A stretch of DNA of 64,000 nt, from the NCBI GenBank assembly GCA_964036315.1, contig OZ038479.1, forward strand, positions 56,485,246 to 56,549,245, read 5' to 3'. Below are positions 21,000 to 31,373 of this stretch, piece after piece. Made by a program: the position numbers and the translations under genes. The stretch is from Acanthosepion esculentum. Its lineage: Eukaryota; Mollusca; Cephalopoda; Sepiida; Sepiidae. Below the pieces are notes generated by a model. It was given only the letters and a program-made list of their open reading frames with translations. It ran no database searches and was not told where the DNA came from. Position 1 is the first letter of the stretch. Every line of letters starts with the position of its first letter.

Positions 21000-21600
21000 G
21001 ATTCCTCACCAGGGACAATCTAGTTCTGTGATGAAAAGAATTTTTGTCAGGTCCAGCTGCACAACACCCAGAACAACAGATGGCTTACCTACAATCAATA
21101 TGATGTTCCTCATGTCATAAAGTTTCCTCAAACTGTGATGTCTTTTGGGTGAGTCTCCAGTGAGGGTGATGTCATGCCACCTCACATCTTTGAACAGGGC
21201 CTCAGGCTCAATTCCAATGGCTATGTGGAGTTGCTGAACACATTGGTCACACCTTGGTTCAGGAGGGTGGTTACTGGAAACCATGTGTGTAGCAGTAAGA
21301 TTCAGTTCCTGCCACACCTCCAGGAAAAGTCAGAACTGGTTGTCAGATAATTATTACAACTTCACAATTATCAACATCTAGCCCCGTAACTCCCCTGATT
21401 TTAATTTCATGAATTATTATGTGATGCATGGTTGAGAAAGACACCAACCGCACTACCAGTAACACAAAGGCCCAGTTGATTGACAGGATTAAGTAAGTAT
21501 TTGAGGCTTTCCTTAGCAACACCAAGAAGGCCGCATATGTGAGATTCCTGAGTCCAATTGAGGCCATGGTAGATCTTTGCCATAGTGGCATCTTTGAGTG
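21000..21600 (+). pseudogene. Mariner-superfamily transposase, catalytic-domain remnant
   Basis: The plus strand reads FCDEKNFCQVQLHNTQNNRW (first catalytic Asp region), then QYDVPHVIKFPQTVMSFG and, in shifted frames, VMPPHIFEQGLRLNSNGYVE, SPDFNFMNYYV and a C-terminus ending LCHSGIF. This matches the FSDEK.F ... DVP.V ... GDVMPP.FF.QGLR.N...Y ... SPDLNPLDYYVW pattern of Tc1/mariner-type transposases. At least four frameshifts or stops are present. A right terminal inverted repeat ending AACACCCTGTA lies at 21714-21724; the left end is missing, apparently cut by the Gypsy remnant. Confidence 0.75.
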
Positions 21601-21699
21601 AATTGTCTTTTGATTATTATAACCTGTGTCACTTTTCTATTTTCCAATGAATTGACTTTTGGCTTAGATATTCACTTTTGTTTCCTTTTAAAAAAATCT

Positions 21700-22237
21700 G
21701 TTAAATTTAGCCTGAACACCCTGTAAAATTCATTATTTGAAGTTGATGTTAAAAGTTGCAGCAAAAGATTTATTTAAGACGGAATGATCTTTTTATTTTT
21801 ATATGAATACTACCTTATGAAAATTGAAGTCGTAGAATGAAGGGCCTGAATAATGGATGTGGCAGTGGGGAGGCAAGACATTTGCACTGGCCCTGTTTAT
21901 AAAAATATAATATTACTATATATGCACAGAAGTATTGAGAACATTTAAATATAGGTAACTGCAAAGAAAAGTGATAACTAAAGTTAAAATGAATTTTTAT
22001 AAATGAAAAATATTTCCTGAAGCTTTTATTTTAGTTTTAATTTCAAGCTAATGGATTAAGTTTAATATTCACGATAAAAATAATATTTTGCTGCATTTCA
22101 AAACTAATTTAAATTGATTGGAATGAGGTTTTGTTTTAAAACCATTAATGAATTGAATTATTGAGAATATTTGCAAATGATGCAGTAAATTTGGTTTTGC
22201 TACAAATGCAGATCTTCAAAATTTGATTAGGTGTTTG
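21700..22237 (-). other. 3' flank of ZNF-A (shared duplication module)
   Basis: This is homologous to sequence 3' of ZNF-B (40,620-40,900) and ZNF-C (44,040-44,335) and to copies lacking fingers at about 47,600 and 53,270. Strings such as ATTTTAGTTTTAATTTCAAG and TTTGCTGCATTTCAAAACT are kept. An AATAAA on the minus strand (TTTATT near 22,026) could serve as poly(A) signal. Confidence 0.6.
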
Positions 22238-22372
22238 CTATCCTATGTGCGTTACCATGTGGTGCTTCAAAGCTGACTTCCTGGAATGTGCATATCCACA
22301 AGCTTCACAAGAATATATGGTTACTCTCCAGTGTGTATTCACATATGGCGAACCAAATATGAATGCAGATCC
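22238..22372 (-). pseudogene. Former C-terminal end of ZNF-A, now beyond a premature stop
   Basis: In frame with ZNF-A, 45 more codons follow its present TGA before a TAG at 22238-22240. That TAG sits in the same context (GGATAG) as the real stop of ZNF-B. The segment holds a decayed finger 20 and a finger 21 that keeps all four zinc ligands (CEACGYAHSRKSALKHHMVTH, minus one core Phe). The TGA replaces the TGT for the second Cys of finger 20 (CQV then stop). Confidence 0.85.
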
Positions 22373-24046
22373 TCAAACTTGACAAGAGTATGGTTCCTCT
22401 CCAGTGTGTATTCGCATATGGTTCACTAAATTTGATTTATTTGCAAATGCAGAGCCACAAACTTCACAAGAATATGGTTTCTCTCCAGTGTGTGTTCGCA
22501 TATGACACTCCAAATGTGACTTATTTGCAAATGAAGAGCTACAAATTTCACAAGGATATGGTTTCCTTCCTCTGTGTGTCCACATGTGACCATCTAAAGA
22601 AGCCTTCATAGAAAAGGCAGATCCACAAATTTTACAAGCATATGGCTTCTCTCCAGTGTGTGTTCGCATATGGCATTTCAAAGATGAATTCAAGGAAAAT
22701 GTAGTTCCGCAAACTTCACATGAATATGGTTTCTCTCCAGTGTGTATTCGCATATGGCGTACCAAATGTGACTTATTTGCAAATGCAGATCCACAAATTT
22801 CACAAGAATATGGTTTCTCTCCAGTGTGTGTTCGCATATGGCATTCTAAATGTGACTTAGTTGCAAATGTAGAGCCACAAACTTCACAAGGATATGGTTT
22901 ATTTCCTGTGTGTGTCCAGATATGACCATCTAAAGAAGACTTCATCGAAAATGCTAAATCACAAATTTTACATGGATATGGTTTTTCACCAGTGTGTGTT
23001 CGCATATGACACTTCAAAGATGACTTCAGTGAAAATGCTGATCCACAAACTGTACAAGAATATGGTTTCTCTAGAGTATGTGTTCGCATATGGCACTTAA
23101 GACTTGTGCTTCCTGAAAATGCAGATCCACAAATTTCACAAGAGTATGGTTTCTCTCCATTGTGTGCTCGCATATGCCGGTGGAAATATGAATTATCTGA
23201 AAATGCTGATCCACAAATTTCACAGGTATATGGTTTCTCTCCTGTGTGCGTGTACATATGGCACTTCAAAGATGCCTTCCGGCAAAATGCTGATCCACAA
23301 ATTTCACAAATGTATGGTTTCTCTAGAGTGTGTATTCGCATATGGTATTTAAGACTTGTACTTGATGAAAATGCAGATCCACAAACTTCACAAGAATATG
23401 GTTTCTCACCAGTGTGTGTTCGCATATGGTATTCCAATTGTGACTTCCGTGAAAATGCACAGCCACAAACTTCACAAGAATATGGTTTCTCTCCTGTGTG
23501 TGTTCGCATATGATGACCAAAAGATGATTTATCTGAAAATGCAGATCCACAAATTTCACAGGCATATGGTTTCTCTCCAGTGTGTGTTCGCATATGGCAC
23601 TTCAAAGATGACTTCCGAGAAAATGCAGATGCACAGACTGTACAAGAATATGGTTTCTCTCCAGTGTGTATTCGCATATGGTACTTAAGACTTGTGCTTG
23701 ATGAAAATGCAGAGCTACAAACTTCACAAGAATATGGTTTCTCTCCAGTGTGTGTTCGGTTATGACGCTGCAAATGTGAATTCTGTGAAAATGCAGATCC
23801 ACAAACTTCACAAGAATATGGTTTCTCCCCTGTGTGTGTTCGCATATGCTTGACCAAATATGACTTGTCTGAAAATGCAGATCCACAAATTTCACAGGCA
23901 TATGGTTTCTTTCCAGAGTGTGTTTGCATATGGCGCTTCAAAGATGATGTCCGAGAAAATACAGATCCACAAACTTCACAAGAATATGGCTTCTCACCAG
24001 TGTGTTCAAAGATGGCATAACTAATTTGACTTCCAAGAAAATGCAT
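22373..24046 (-). CDS. ZNF-A: C2H2 zinc-finger protein, 19 fingers
   Basis: This is a 557-residue frame made almost wholly of Krueppel-type C2H2 fingers, so probably a nuclear sequence-specific DNA-binding protein. Nineteen complete fingers of the form [11 protein letters not shown]...L...HMRTH are joined by TGEKP linkers of constant length. Variable residues cluster at helix positions -1, 2, 3 and 6. A four-finger higher-order repeat is visible: fingers 4-7 resemble 8-11, and 12-15 resemble 16-19. No KRAB, BTB, SCAN or ZAD domain is seen. The first about 15 residues (MHFLGSQISYAIFEH) are a decayed finger, so the true start is uncertain. The frame ends at a recent premature TGA. The last-exon acceptor lies at 24689, and a likely first exon at 31080-31373. 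Confidence 0.85.
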   Translation of the reverse strand: MHFLGSQISYAIFEHTGEKPYSCEVCGSVFSRTSSLKRHMQTHSGKKPYACEICGSAFSDKSYLVKHMRTHTGEKPYSCEVCGSAFSQNSHLQRHNRTHTGEKPYSCEVCSSAFSSSTSLKYHMRIHTGEKPYSCTVCASAFSRKSSLKCHMRTHTGEKPYACEICGSAFSDKSSFGHHMRTHTGEKPYSCEVCGCAFSRKSQLEYHMRTHTGEKPYSCEVCGSAFSSSTSLKYHMRIHTLEKPYICEICGSAFCRKASLKCHMYTHTGEKPYTCEICGSAFSDNSYFHRHMRAHNGEKPYSCEICGSAFSGSTSLKCHMRTHTLEKPYSCTVCGSAFSLKSSLKCHMRTHTGEKPYPCKICDLAFSMKSSLDGHIWTHTGNKPYPCEVCGSTFATKSHLECHMRTHTGEKPYSCEICGSAFANKSHLVRHMRIHTGEKPYSCEVCGTTFSLNSSLKCHMRTHTGEKPYACKICGSAFSMKASLDGHMWTHRGRKPYPCEICSSSFANKSHLECHMRTHTGEKPYSCEVCGSAFANKSNLVNHMRIHTGEEPYSCQV

Positions 24047-24480
24047 ATTTACAAATATTACAAGAATTTTTTTTCTCTTTTTTCATGTGGTACACAAAAT
24101 CTGAATCATTACTGCACACTTTACATGAATATAATTTCTGGCCAGTGTATTTGTGTATAATATGAACAGGAAAATGTAGTTCCATAAACTACATAAAAAT
24201 ATGGTTTCCTTTTGTTTTTGCATATGACTCTACAACTGAGATGTCAGTGAAAATACATAGCCACAAAGTTCATATGTTTTATCTCTAGTGAGTGTTTGCA
24301 TGTGGTTCTTCACATGAAATGTCAGTGAGAGTGCAGTACCACAAACTTTACAGGAAAATGGTTTCTCTCCTGTGTGTTTGTATATTTCACAATAAATTTA
24401 TACCATTAGAACAATTTGCAAACTTTAAAAAGATTTTCTCTCTATTTTTTTCTCATATGCAACAGTTTTTTTTGTAAAGA
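24047..24480 (-). pseudogene. Decayed N-terminal fingers of ZNF-A
   Basis: On the minus strand, recognisable finger scraps continue upstream of the present frame (CKVCGTALSLTFHVKNHM, CGYVFSLTSQL, MKKEKK). They are broken by stops and frameshifts. The same region upstream of ZNF-B (41,925-42,300) and ZNF-C (45,410-45,700) decays in parallel, so the shared ancestor had already lost these fingers or used this stretch as 5' UTR. Confidence 0.65.
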
Positions 24481-24640
24481 AGAGAAACCACTCATTTCAA
24501 TGTATATGATTTTATGCCAGTTAATAGTCACTGTGATGCTTTTGAAAATGTAGGTACACAACTTTTACAGGAATATTGCTGCATATATTTCTCTGTTCTT
24601 GATAGAAAGTGAAGAGTCCTGTCTTCCTTCATTTAAATTC

Positions 24641-24690
24641 TCAATAATAACAATTTTTATGTATATCATGATTGTTTAGCCAAAACATCT
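24641..24690 (-). promoter_or_regulatory. Splice acceptor and upstream mini-ORF of ZNF-A last exon
   Basis: The minus strand reads a pyrimidine tract, TTTTCAG, then ATGTTTTGGCTAAACA. The AG is the complement of 24689-24690. The ATG directly at the exon start opens a 15-codon frame (MFWLNNHD...). The same acceptor and ATG recur at 42533, 45942 and, on the plus strand, 62325. Confidence 0.65.
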
Positions 24691-25578
24691 GAAAAGAAAA
24701 AGAAATAAAACATTAACAGACATCATGAATAATATATGAAATCAGTTCCTATTTTAACAGATACATTTAGTTATATATTAAGGCTGGTTGAGATCAGCAC
24801 AGGGACACAGTAATGCAGCAACCAGGAAAGATCCATAGAAAAATCAGTAAGTTTATCTTAAATAATTTTCTTTTAAGCTGAAAATAATAATGCACACAAG
24901 TACAAAAGTATTTAAAAAATGTTCAAATATCTAAATGCCTGGAATATTATTCTTATAAAGATTATTATTTCCACTTATAACGAAACATTCTTTTGGTAAA
25001 TTACATGAAGAGTGATTATGAGACAAGGTCATTAAATAGAATAAAAAGAAGATTCATTTAGACATCAATCTTGAAATGACATCATACAAAAAAGCATTAA
25101 ATTTAAAGCATATTGAACAAATCAAGCTTTGCTTTTTACTTTGAAGAAAAAAGAGTCATCCATTTAAAATATTAAACCATAAGGTTTGTTCTGTCAAAAG
25201 TTGTAGAAATCAAGATGGTGATACAAATCTGGCAATTATTAGTTATTAGGAATGATTTCAGTTGGATATCATGTGAAGAATCATGCATAAAAATTCATTT
25301 GCACCATAAATAAGAAAATTCTGCTAAAAAATAATTTGTATCCACTCAGTAGAACCAAAGATATTTTGAAAACTGTTTATCTGTAAATAAGTGTAAAATA
25401 TACAAAAGGAAATATTCAAATGTCTAAGAGATTATTCTTTCCACTTACAACCAAACTGTAATTTGATAAAACACACTACAACAGCATGGAAATTATGATA
25501 GAAGGCCACCAAATATAATTCAAAGAACATGCATTTAGGCATGAATCTTGAAATGAGGTACAGACTGTAACATCATAC
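24691..25578. other. Intron-like sequence of ZNF-A
   Basis: This is AT-rich. It contains an internal direct repeat (about 24,890-24,990 against 25,385-25,460, sharing a TTATTCTT..CCACTTA pattern) and the left arm of an inverted repeat at 25,240-25,395. No coding sequence is supported. Confidence 0.5.
25240..25395. repeat. Inverted repeat with 29355-29525
   Basis: The reverse complement matches at AACAGTTTTGAAAATATCT, GGTTCTACTGAGTTGATAC, AATGAATTTTTATG and TTCCTAATAACTAA. The arms are about 4 kb apart inside the presumed ZNF-A intron. Confidence 0.85.
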
Positions 25579-26423
25579 AAAAAGCATAATGGATTCAGGT
25601 CGGGGCTCTGGGCTGGCCACTTCATTAGAGCGATTCCTTCTTCTTCAAATAAAGCCATAACCTTCTGAGCCTTGTGGCAAGGTGCATTGTCCTGCATGAA
25701 AATAGGAGATTCATTAAGAGTATGGTGTAATCTTGGTACCACATGCTGCTGAAGAAGCCTTTTGTAAATCTCAGCATTGATATTGCCATGTACGTGGATG
25801 ATAGGGCCAACTCCTGCAGTTGAAATCATTCCCCACACCATCACATTGCCGCCACCAAACTTAACGGTTTTCTTGACACATTGAGAAGACCGTCTTTCAC
25901 CTGTTCTACAGCATATGTAAGTTTTGCCCTCAGAACCAAATATAGTAAACTTGGACTCGTCACTGAAATGAACTGTACCCTATTGTGCGTCAGTCCAAAC
26001 AGCATGTTCTCTCGCATACTCCAGGCGTGCCCTTTGGTTTTGCTTTGAAATGAGAGGCTTCGAAGCTGGAATACGGGCATGCAATCCTGCATTTTTTAAC
26101 CTGCAAGCAACCATTTTCCTTGAGATCTTATTATCCGTCTCTTCATTAAATTTACGGGTAATTGATGTAGAAGTTTCAAAACAGTTTTTTGTAGATATTC
26201 TAACAATTCTTCGATCTTCTCTTTGCGATGTTTTTGGAGGTCTGCTGGTTTTTGGTTTTGCATCTAACATTTTATCAGTTTTATACCTGCTAATTACACG
26301 ATGAACGACAATTTTAGACCTATGAACAATATCAGAAATTTCTGAAATTGACTTTTTTTCTTGATAGTTAGAGATAATAAATTTTTTTTCTTCAAAAGAG
26401 AGCGTTTTGTGTTAGAATTTGCC
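25579..26423 (-). pseudogene. Tc1 transposase, 3'-truncated, with stop and frameshift
   Basis: The minus strand starts MANSNTKRS at 26423. After a frameshift it gives an HTH region (SISEISDIVHRSKIVVHRVI), then KTSQREDRRIVRIS and SRKMVACRLKNAGLHARIP. A TAG replaces the Trp of AVWTDAQW. The sequence continues GTVHFSDESKFTIFG (first Asp), VMVWGMISTAGVGP and FMQDNAPCHKA (second Asp), and stops matching at SPDLNP. The catalytic Glu expected two residues later is absent because the element breaks off there. It is a dead Tc1 copy inserted in the ZNF-A intron. Confidence 0.9.
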
Positions 26424-26752
26424 ATATTGCTTAAAAATAAAGTCCTAATGATAAATGAACTTTTACTTATTGTTGAAAAGCTCCCAGTTTTTTAACAATG
26501 TAAAATAAAAATTTATGCAAATTATTAACATCGTTCCTTAACTTTTGTCCAGTAGCTTATTTCCTTTGTTCCATTTAATCTTTATTTAAAAAAAAACTAT
26601 TATGTAAATTTTTGTAACTTTGTATAATATTTATGCATTACACCCTAATTTTTATTCGTTAAAAAATTCATTGATAATCATGCATTACTTTTTAAGTAAT
26701 ACACATATTTATGTCTTTGTTGTTTCTGTTCCTTATATTATGGCCGCTACTG
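26424..26752 (-). mobile_element. Tc1 5' region and outer terminal repeat
   Basis: Reading the minus strand from a TA at 26753-26754, the element starts CAGTAGCGGCCATAATATAA, a plausible Tc1 terminal repeat, and leads to the transposase start. The opposite terminus is missing, which agrees with truncation near 25,579. Confidence 0.7.
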
Positions 26753-26829
26753 TATGTTTGTTCCATCATCAATTATATGAATCAAGATGGTGATATTAAA
26801 CTGTCAATTGTTTGTTTGTTGATATGAAG

Positions 26830-27010
26830 TTAAACCTCATTGTGGAGTAATGGATATTGGCTTGGAAAGAGAATTCGGAGAGCCCAGTTTGAATTGCAGT
26901 CAAGATTGTTACATACAAATACCTTTGGGAAAGTTATGAATCCATCCTTTCTCCCCACAATCAGCTAGGAGTTGAATTGCAGAACAAACTGTATAGCAAT
27001 TAAGATATAA
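26830..27010 (+). repeat. tRNA-derived-like SINE fragment
   Basis: The text GGAGTAATGGATATTGGCTT ... CAGTTTGAATTGCAGTC has the A-box/B-box layout of a tRNA-derived head. It is followed by TACCTTTGGGAAAGTTATGA, which is shared with 27365-27600 and 33060-33260. Confidence 0.55.
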
Positions 27011-27059
27011 GGTCATTAAAATTAATGAAAAGCAGATCCATTTAGGCATGAATCTCAAA

Positions 27060-27380
27060 ATGAGGCAAAAGACAATGAAAGCATAAAAAGGAATTAAATT
27101 TAAAGCATAATGACCAAGTGAAGCTTTGCTTTTAACTTTAATGAGGAGAGGATGAAAAAAATGAAACTTGCACAGAACCTCATTTTCTTAGTCAAAATCA
27201 GGACATTCTGATATATAAAATCAACTTGAATCAACTCCATAGGACAAGAAATATTTTTAAATGATAGTATGAAAAGTTGTTCCAAGTATGTTTGATCTAT
27301 CACCAGATGTATAAATCAATATGGTGGCATTCATCTGTTAATCATTTGTTGATAAGGAAACTGCATTGGGGTATGATGGA
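27060..27380. repeat. Intronic block, inverted copy at 61960-62250
   Basis: The reverse complement shares TTAAATTTAAAGCATAATGA, CCAAGTGAAGCTTTG, ATATAAAATCAACTTG and ATTAATCATTTGTTGATA in diverged form with the stretch just upstream of the ZNF-F exon. It therefore marks homologous introns of ZNF-A and ZNF-F. Confidence 0.7.
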
Positions 27381-27600
27381 TATCTGCTTGGAATGAGAAA
27401 TTGGAGACTTGAGTTTGCTACAGTCATTTATGTGCAAATAACCTTGGGAAATGTACGAGTCCATCTCTTTCCCACAGCTAGGGTTGAATAGCAGGAGAGA
27501 CTGGGGTCATACAGCCGGTTGGAAACCATTCTACTGCAGAAAGAAATGGCAAGATAAATTTTCTGCCTAGTCAGTCATAACTCAAAAGAGTCATGATCGC
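27365..27600 (+). repeat. SINE-like repeat
   Basis: A head-like GTATGATGGATATCTGCTTG is followed by GACTTGAGTTTGC, a body with ACCTTGGGAAATGTACGAGT, and a tail containing GCAGAAAGAAATGGCAA and AGTCATAACTCAAAAGAGTC. The tail is shared with 33,180-33,260. Confidence 0.6.
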
Positions 27601-28200
27601 CCAAACATGTATCACATATGGCACTTAATTAACTAATCAAGGAAAAATATCTTTGTTCTAATGAGACAATTTTGATATAAGATCAATTTGCATTCATGTT
27701 ATAGATCCACAGAGAATTTTGAAAGTGATGGTGCATATTATATTTACATGCCAACAACTTTTTATACTATCACTTTCAAAAATATGTGATTCTAAAAGAT
27801 ATACTTTGATAAAAATTAAACGAAAATTCTCAAGAGATAAATGTGTAAAACTCAATGAGGTTAGGATTTTACAAGTAAAATCTTTGCGCTAATAAAAAGA
27901 AAATTCTGATATAAAATTGATTTGTATTAACTCTATTTTACGATTAAATTATTTTGGTGAGGTAATCCCATGAAACATTTCTCTTTGAATAAAAAATTGC
28001 TAAAAATAATTTTTGTCATTTATAAAATAGCACACTTGTTTTGTAGCAGATTTTGAAATGCCTGATTTATTTTTTCATAAATATTTCATGTTTATATGTC
28101 AACAACTTATCAAATGAAAAATACTACAGGATCTATGTAAAAAGCAATTCATATTATATTGAGAAGGAATGTCTATAGAAATTTTGCCCACTTCTAGAAA
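27600..28200. other. Intron-like AT-rich sequence
   Basis: No gene, clear repeat or RNA structure was recognised. Confidence 0.4.
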
Positions 28201-29010
28201 TTTTTACTATTTTGGCATAAGCACCTCATCATAAAGGTGCAGATACCAGTGTTAGGATTACTTTTTGCCTCGGTAGGCTGAAACTTAGCAGTTTCAAAAT
28301 TTATGGGAGACTCCAATCAAGGTGTCTGTTTTTGACATTGTTATGGATCTTGATACAGGCCTAATAAGTAGAAGGTGCTTAGAGACTCTCTTTATTTAAT
28401 TCTGGCACTGGCAGATAGCATAGATTTTTCAATGTGAAAAGTAGAATAAACATGAAAAGTTCAATTTCTGACCAGGTCCATTTTGTTCACTTTGCACTAA
28501 TGCTCTTTGAAAAGGCATGAACTCATCTTTATCTGTCATAGGATTTGGGAGAATCATTACATATGGAATGGCCTCCAACTACCCTTTGTCTAAATCCAAC
28601 ACTGGGAGATAGGACAATGTTATTGATACAGAAAGTTGAATTGGCATGAAGAATTCAACTTCTGGCCAAGTGTATTTGGTTTACTTTGCACTAATGCCTT
28701 TGAAAAAGGAATGAATCCCTCTTTCTCCGACTTGCATATAATTAACTTCTCTTACTTTGGTTGGTAGCCAGTCTACAAGAAAAACTCTCAATTCAAACTC
28801 CTGTAAATAATATGGCAAACTAGGCTAGAGCAGTTGGTCTCAAAAGACAAACATAGCCTGAAGATTCCAACTAGAGTGTACCATATTTTTGACACTGTCA
28901 TAGATCTTGAAAGAGAAGCCTAACATGTGAAATAGACCAGAGCCTATCTTTATCTAAATCTTACACTGGCAGATAACATCATGAAAAAATGTGAATATAC
29001 CTTTCTCCAG
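28200..29010. repeat. Duplication module, copy 1 (others at 39950-40350, 43000-43800)
   Basis: Shared strings include GAATCCCTCTTTCTCCGACT against GAATCCCTCTATTTCCAGCT, GTTGGTAGCCAGTCTA, GAAAGAGAAGCCTAACATGT and CACTGGCAGATAACATC. The three copies lie at equivalent places relative to zinc-finger exons. They show that the cluster spread by duplication of units including flanks. Confidence 0.8.
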
Positions 29011-29039
29011 TCAGTGTCTAACCAAAATTTCCTTGCCGG

Positions 29040-29600
29040 AAAGGATTAAAAATATTTTTAATAAAAAAAATACTTTGATCTTTTTTTACTCTCCTTAATA
29101 ATAACAAACATTTATTTTTGACAATAAAACTTTGTTTTTATCAAGTTTGGGGTCTTTTTTCATCATGGTATGCTCTTTTTGGCAAATTCATGGAGGCACC
29201 TTCATCATTGAGTTTATTCAAATACAGTCTCAGAAAAGTATATTGTATTTTTGGAAGAATTTTTAATAAAGAGAATTACACTGCAATAAACACAGGTTAA
29301 AAATGGCAGTAAAATCAGATTTTATAAAGAAAAAAAACTTCTTCCAGTCAATTTAATATAAACTTATTTACAGGTAAACAGTTTTGAAAATATCTATGGT
29401 TCTACTGAGTTGATACAAATTGATTTTTTTAGCAGACTGTTCTTATTTATAGTGCAAATGAATTTTTATGCGTAATTCTTCACTTGATATCTAACTGAAA
29501 TATTTCCTAATAACTAAAATATCATTGTTTATATGGAATTATCAATAAATTGTAGTTAAAATTGCTATATAGAAAAACTTAAAATAAATGTAAGTAAAAA
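29040..29600. other. Dispersed AT-rich module and inverted-repeat arm
   Basis: 29,090-29,180 is one of about seven copies of a module reading AATAATAACAAACATTT ... GATAAAACTTTG (others near 30,840, 37,890, 50,650, 58,255, 61,010 and 61,340). 29,355-29,525 is the right arm of the inverted repeat with 25,240-25,395. Confidence 0.6.
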
Positions 29601-29639
29601 TGCCAAAATTTGGCCAATCTGATTTTTGCATGTGACAGT

Positions 29640-30170
29640 AATATAAGTTATAGGAACATCCGTGAACTGGAAGGAAGGAATTTCTCTAATTTTCAGTGTT
29701 TCAAAGAGTTTGCACTGGAATCAAAAGATGTCAACCTCGAGTTTCTGAAGATTACTCATGACTAAAGCATTTTTAGAGAGGGTTTCATATCTCAAGAGAA
29801 TTAAGAGTGACATTCTTCTGTTCTAGAATCCTTTTGATTGTAACCTTGATGACATGCCAGTTGAAGTACAGTTGGAAATTGATTTGCAAGCAAGTGACTT
29901 GTTGAAAGAGAAACACAGACAAAGAAGGAAAACTTCTTGAATTTTATTGCTGCTTACCTAATGATGAGTTTTCAAAGTTGAAGAAATTTGCCTCTAGTAT
30001 GGCATTAGTGTTTGAAACAACTTATGTTTGTGAGCAAATATTTTAAAAAATAAAGTATGTAAAGTCAGAACATCAAACGAGGTTGGCTGATGAACTAATT
30101 CTCTTGGTTGGATACAGCAATTCCAAAGCAAATATTGATTTTATCTTAAAAGGTAAACATCAGTTTAACA
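29640..30170 (+). pseudogene. GTF2IRD2-like hAT transposase C-terminal remnant
   Basis: Across frames the plus strand reads NIRELEGRNFSNFQCFKEFA, then NPFDCNLDDMPVEVQLE and IDLQASDLLKEKHRQ, then KKFASSMALVFETTYVCEQI and RLADELILLVGYSNSKAN. This is the C-terminal half of the hAT-type sequences that also occur in GTF2IRD2-like proteins (NPF....DVP.ELQ.EL.DLQ ... LA..FGTTY.CEQ.FS). Multiple stops and frameshifts are present. Confidence 0.75.
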
Positions 30171-30398
30171 AATCTCACTGAACTTTTCCTTTTTTTGATA
30201 TTCGGATATGTGTGCACTGAGTGTGAAAACTATTTTATTGCTAATGTCGTCTTCTTTGATAACTTTTTGGCAAATAAATATGTTTGTTGCGTTTATTTTT
30301 TTTGTCTACTCAGTGTATTGAACAAAGTGGTTATCTGGCCCACACTCGCCATTCTCTCAGTTATCTGTCCCACTGTGAAAAAAGTTTGGTGACCACTG
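30171..30398 (+). mobile_element. 3' end of the hAT copy with terminal repeat
   Basis: The region ends AAAAGTTTGGTGACCACTG at 30398; its reverse complement CAGTGGTCACCAAACTTTT is a typical hAT terminus. The 5' terminus was not found, so the element is 5'-truncated. Confidence 0.65.
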
Positions 30399-31079
30399 AA
30401 ATAGAGAAAGGTATTTTTTTGCTTTTTGGAAATTTAGTCTATTATTCTAGTAACAGGAGTTAAAAAAAAGGAAGATTGATTTATATTCTTCAAAGAGTCC
30501 GGCTTTTAACTACTAAAAACAATTTTGAGATTGAAATAAATTTAATTTCTCGTAATTTAATGAAATTAAGTAAGTGGCTAGCGGGGGCGGGGGACCTGTG
30601 TAAATAAAATAAATATTTTTTACCAAGATTTTCTAAAAAATAATTTAATTCAGTCCTGACTAAGTCCCTATAGTTTCATTAAAATCCGGCAATTATTTGA
30701 TTTTGGCAATAATTTCTAAATCAATGTTTTTCTCCTAAAAAAAAAAAAAAAAAAAAAATTTTTAACCAAAATTTCGAACGTGCTAGACATGATTAAAAAA
30801 ATTAATAAAGTAATAAAAAATTACTATCATCTTTCCTCTCGATAATAACAAACATTTTAACGATAAAACTTTGTTTGTATTAAATTTGGGGCCTTTTTGT
30901 TTTTTCACCGACAAAGTGGAGGTGTTAAAAAATGTTATGATAAAATAAAATCACAACGGAATTTGTTTTCTTTTTTTGTTGTTAACAGTAAAAAAAACAC
31001 TAACAAACATCGAATAAAAAGAAATAAAAAAAAAATAGCCAGGATATCATGAAATAACGATTTATATTCTTTCACGTAC
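30399..31079. other. Intron-like sequence with poly(A) tract
   Basis: This contains a 20-bp A run at about 30,739-30,758 and one copy of the dispersed module at about 30,838-30,905. No gene is supported. Confidence 0.45.
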
Positions 31080-31373
31080 CTTTCAGCCCAGAACATTTAA
31101 AGAGGAAAAAAACGGGATTTCTTTGTTTTCAATCAAATGATTTTGTTGAAATTTCTCTTTAAACCTATGAAATTTTCGTATTGTTCGTTTAGTTTATGTA
31201 ATAATGTCGAAGTTGAAATGAAAAACATAAAGAATTAAAAATCCAAAAACACGACACAAACATAAAATTACATAAATATTTCGCATAATAATAACAATTT
31301 ACGTAAGCCGAAAAAATTAAGCGGTGTTAGACAAAATTTAGTTCCTTTTGTTTAAAATCCTTAGATTTCTTCT
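31080..31373 (-). other. Putative non-coding first exon of ZNF-A
   Basis: The minus strand carries TAACACCGCTTAATTTTTTC and TTCAACTTCGACATTATTA, and ends GGGCTGAAAG before GTACGTG (GT at 31078-31079), a good splice donor. It is homologous to 51278-51593 and, inverted, to 58461-58733. It lies upstream of ZNF-A in the right orientation; the intron to the acceptor at 24689 would be about 6.4 kb. There is no long reading frame, so it is probably 5' UTR. The transcription start is unknown. Confidence 0.6.

Noticed and set aside
22363..24020. Many open frames on the plus strand and in other minus frames across ZNF-A (also at 41.0-41.9, 44.3-45.3 and 62.7-63.97 kb)
   Set aside because: They are antisense or shifted readings of the 84-bp finger repeat. 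Periodic sequence keeps such frames open without coding meaning.
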